A stretch of DNA of 6,304 nt from Candidatus Bathyarchaeota archaeon (GTDB taxonomy: Archaea; Thermoproteota; Bathyarchaeia; 40CM-2-53-6; FEN-987): NCBI GenBank assembly GCA_022865625.1, contig JALHTB010000177.1, positions 1 to 6,304 of the forward strand. Direction: 5' to 3'. The notes beneath the pieces are model-generated. The model ran no database searches, was not told where the DNA came from, and saw only the letters and a program-made list of their open reading frames with translations. Numbering within the stretch: position 1 is the first letter of the stretch; each line of letters begins with the position of its first letter. A program made the translations under genes and the position numbers. Below, one piece after another: positions 4,678 to 6,304 of the stretch.

Positions 4678-4959
4678 ATGCCCTACGAAGTGAAACTTCA
4701 CCGGGAAGTCGCCAAGACCCTCGAAAGGATGAGCCCCCAGCTACGGTCTAGATTAATCCGCGGACTGCGAGCACTCGAAGCGAACCCCTATGAATCAAGG
4801 GCTGGCGCTGACATAGCGAGATTGAGAGGGATCAAAGGCAGAGAAGACTTGTTCCGACTGAGAATCGGCGACTATCGAGTGATCTACGCAGTGGTGGCAG
4901 GGATAATCTACGTCACAGACATCTTCCACAGAGGAAAGGGGTACCGACAACTCCCCTGA
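4678..4959 (+). CDS. RelE/ParE-family toxin
   Basis: The 93-residue product matches RelE in length and layout: N-terminal strand MPYEVKLHREV, two helices (AKTLERMSPQLRSRLIRGLRAL), ANPYESRAG, then the core LFRLRIGDYRVIYAVV and the last strand IIYVTDIFHRGKGYRQL. Arg60, Arg62 and Arg67 and the closing HRGKGY are the basic residues that RelE uses on ribosome-bound mRNA. Members of this family cut mRNA in the ribosomal A site; ParE members act on gyrase, and the two are not always separable by sequence, though the archaeal pairing with a DUF7557-type antitoxin favours RelE. It directly follows its antitoxin (TGA-ATG adjacent). It appears intact. Confidence 0.85.
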   Translation: MPYEVKLHREVAKTLERMSPQLRSRLIRGLRALEANPYESRAGADIARLRGIKGREDLFRLRIGDYRVIYAVVAGIIYVTDIFHRGKGYRQLP

Positions 4960-5044
4960 AGGCCACAAGCAACAGCCCAAACTCGTGCGAAAGTAATATG
5001 GTGTCGCGGTCTTAGGTACCGTTGACCGTCTGAATGGAATTCAG

Positions 5045-5308
5045 TTGAGGGTCTTGGCGACGGGGGACGCGAGCTTCATTGGAAGCCACCTCGTCGACCG
5101 ACTATCGACGCGGGTCATGACGTTATCGTCTTGGACAACTTCTCAACAGACAAGGCAAGAAACCTGTCTCACTCGCAACGCTCGCCCAACTTTCATTTGG
5201 TGCGAGCAGACATCCGAAGGATGCCCCGGTCGGTGCTGAGGAGAGTGGACAGAGTCTGCCATTTGGCGGCGGCCACAAGTGTTCCGCGTTCGGTGAAGGA
5301 TCCCGCAC
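5045..5308 (+). pseudogene. NAD-dependent epimerase/dehydratase (SDR) fragment, frameshifted
   Basis: From TTG 5045 the frame reads LRVLATGDASFIGSHLVDRL, the Rossmann start of an extended SDR (normally VTGGAGFIGSHL; here Gly-to-Asp and Gly-to-Ser changes). After codon CTA at 5102-5104 the family sequence continues in the +1 frame: DAGHDVIVLDNFSTDKARNL, then FHLVRADIR and VDRVCHLAAATSVPRSVKDP. A single lost base near 5105 explains this. The homology stops near 5308; the catalytic YxxxK and the sugar-binding half are missing. It resembles the N-terminal third of UDP-glucose 4-epimerase-like enzymes. The open frame then runs without a stop into an antitoxin-like tail, so the gene was cut by the TA sequence. 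Non-functional. Confidence 0.75.
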
Positions 5309-5490
5309 AGGAGAGGAAGCTGCTGTCAGAAACACGGGATATTCTTGAAGAGCTATTGGAAACAGAAGAAGTCCTCAGAGACAAAGCCCTGACGAAATCC
5401 ATCAGGGACTCCAAAGAAGATGCGAAGGCGGGCAGGCTCTACACAATTGAGCAACTCAAGAGCAAACTCCGCAGAGAAAGCAAGCTATAG
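5293..5490 (+). CDS. RelB-like antitoxin C-terminal part, in frame with the SDR fragment
   Basis: The last 60 or so residues of this frame read SETRDILEELLETEEVLRDK, ALTKSIRDSKEDAKAGRLYT and IEQLKSKLRRESKL. This is the pattern of short archaeal RelB-type antitoxins (LEELLETxExLxDxxLxxxIxxSxEDxxxGRxYxxEExxxEL). The usual N-terminal start seems lost: the frame is continuous with the SDR fragment from 5107, and possible starts are ATG 5221, GTG 5293 or a CTG at 5320-5323 behind GGAGAGG (5310-5316). GTG 5293 is given only as a reasonable compromise. The RelE-like gene follows 13-23 bases later, so this was a RelBE pair. Whether it is still made is unclear. Confidence 0.5.
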   Translation: MKDPAQERKLLSETRDILEELLETEEVLRDKALTKSIRDSKEDAKAGRLYTIEQLKSKLRRESKL

Positions 5491-5512
5491 CCTTGTATCC
5501 ACGTGAAGCTTC

Positions 5513-6103
5513 TTGAGAGATCTGCGGAAACTGGAAAAGCCAAGTATTCGACGCATCCTGCAGACGATTGAACTACTGAAGAGTGTTCCATACCTCGGCA
5601 AGAATCTGCGAGGACAACTTGAAAGATTTCGATCCCTGCGGGTCGGAGATTTCAGAGTGGTATACTCAGTCGACGAGTCTTGTCGAACGGTCACGCTGCA
5701 TAAAAGAAATAAGTACTTTGCCATCGAATCACCATTGAGGATAGAAATGGATCAACAACCAAGGTACAAGGATACTGGAGACTCGCTTCTGCTCAAGGCT
5801 TTTGGTTACTCCCCGAAACTGCGGATAATAGACATCTTCCTAACCAACCCATACTTCGACTTCGCTAAGGAGGAGTTGGCCAGAGAGCTAGGGATGAGCA
5901 AGCAAGCAGTCTACAAGAACTTCAAAGACCTAGAAGAGTTGGGAGTTGTGAAGGTTTCGAGGAAGATAGGTAGGGCAATCATGTACAGGATAGATAGGAG
6001 CCACCCCTTAGTTAGGACGCTGAACGAGAGCGTCAACGAGGTCTCCTTTCTGATAGGGAAACACCAACAAGAGCAAACGCTTCCGGCAAGTGCGGTCACC
6101 TAG
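5513..6103 (+). CDS. RelE-like toxin open in frame into a winged-HTH regulator
   Basis: The 196-residue frame has two units. Residues 1-72 are RelE-like: LRDLRKLEKPSIRRILQTIE, VPYLGKNLRGQLERFRSLRV, GDFRVVYSVDES and TVTLHKRNKYFA. The usual first strand is missing: a TGA at 5504-5506 closes the frame, and GTG 5503 lies in another frame, so a small deletion is likely. Residues 79-196 form a winged helix: SPKLRIIDIFLTNPYFDF, recognition region EELARELGMSKQAVYKNFKD, LEELGVVKVSRK and the wing GRAIMYRI, as in archaeal ArsR/MarR-like regulators. ATG 5747 (residue 79), with GAGG six bases upstream and a TATA-like ATAAAA at 5700-5705, probably starts the regulator as a protein of its own (118 residues). 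The toxin would then lack both its start and its stop. Confidence 0.65.
   Translation: MRDLRKLEKPSIRRILQTIELLKSVPYLGKNLRGQLERFRSLRVGDFRVVYSVDESCRTVTLHKRNKYFAIESPLRIEMDQQPRYKDTGDSLLLKAFGYSPKLRIIDIFLTNPYFDFAKEELARELGMSKQAVYKNFKDLEELGVVKVSRKIGRAIMYRIDRSHPLVRTLNESVNEVSFLIGKHQQEQTLPASAVT
5700..5749 (+). promoter_or_regulatory. Internal promoter and RBS for the winged-HTH protein
   Basis: ATAAAA (5700-5705) is TATA-like; a TSS near 5728 would leave a 19-base leader holding GAGG (5737-5740), six bases before ATG 5747. This supports separate expression of the HTH protein from within the end of the RelE-like sequence. Confidence 0.4.
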
Positions 6104-6151
6104 AAGGCACTTCCAAGACTCGCCACTGTTGCGGTCGCCGTGTTATTGCGC

Positions 6152-6304
6152 TCAGAATGGAAATTGGGAGACGTGATATGATTCAATACTCGGTCTCTTG
6201 GAGTCCACTTTGTCTATGAAGTCCTCTTTGTCCAATGACACCAAGATTGCGCGATTGTCTAACGCCGTCTTGAGATACATCGCATCTATGGCATAGATGC
6301 CATA
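6152..6304 (-). CDS. PIN-domain (VapC-like) toxin, C-terminal part
   Basis: On the minus strand the frame is open from the window edge to a TGA at 6154-6152, giving 50 residues: YGIYAIDAMYLKTALDNRAI, LVSLDKEDFIDKVDSKRPSI and a short tail ending in QFPF. AIDAMYLKTAL and LVSLDKEDF are the third and fourth acidic motifs of a PIN RNase (compare LTDANIIF and LFSFDKGFD in the complete VapC of this window). The N-terminal part with the first Asp and the Glu, and the expected antitoxin, lie beyond the window. It is convergent with the HTH regulator, with 48 bases between the stops. The segment is shorter than the usual cut-off for ORF listings, but the motif pair is clear. Confidence 0.7.
   Translation of the reverse strand, partial: YGIYAIDAMYLKTALDNRAILVSLDKEDFIDKVDSKRPSIESYHVSQFPF
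6283..6304. repeat. Two overlapping perfect palindromes inside the PIN gene
   Basis: CATCTATG/CATAGATG (6283-6299, one central base) and TATGGCAT/ATGCCATA (6287-6304, two central bases) overlap. They lie in the codons for YGIYAIDAM, so protein constraint may explain them. Confidence 0.4.

Overview
The window looks like an accessory region of an archaeal chromosome, most likely of the Thermoproteota/Bathyarchaeia type. This is inferred from TATA-box promoters placed about 26 nt before start codons, one apparently leaderless gene, GTG/TTG starts, and a dense set of small VapBC-, RelBE- and DUF2283-type genes. The lineage is a low-confidence guess. No housekeeping gene is present.

Layout. 1-322: C-terminal part of a PIN-domain (VapC-like) toxin cut by the window edge. 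323-876: no intact gene; several strong hairpins, two of them copies of one bulged stem, and a degraded tail that looks like an IS200/IS605 tnpB 3' end on the minus strand. 877-1649: a ribbon-helix-helix protein with a DUF5678-like C-terminal domain, overlapped by a small retropepsin-like (clan AA) aspartic protease. 1621-2139 (minus): a remnant of an AAA+ ATPase that keeps only the lid/sensor-2 and winged-helix part. 2196-2746: a DUF4258/PBECR-like small nuclease candidate followed by a DUF2283-like protein. 2727-3134: a four-helix membrane protein broken by an in-frame TGA. 3428-4068: a complete VapBC pair with its own TATA box. 4155-4418 (minus): a lone RHH protein, divergent from 4489-4959, a complete DUF7557-like antitoxin plus RelE toxin. 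5045-5308: the frameshifted N-terminal part of a sugar-nucleotide epimerase (SDR), running in frame into a RelB-like antitoxin tail (to 5490). 5513-6103: a RelE-like toxin open in frame into a winged-HTH regulator. 6152-6304 (minus): the C-terminal part of another PIN-domain toxin.

Taken together this is a toxin-antitoxin graveyard and island: about seven TA or TA-like loci at different stages of decay, mixed with gene fragments (ATPase, epimerase, membrane protein, transposon tail). The two clean, probably working modules are VapBC (3428-4068) and the RelE pair (4489-4959). The two least ordinary are the RHH-DUF5678/aspartic protease pair and the DUF4258-like/DUF2283 pair, both translationally coupled by overlap. 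All function statements rest on motif recognition by eye; no database search was possible.
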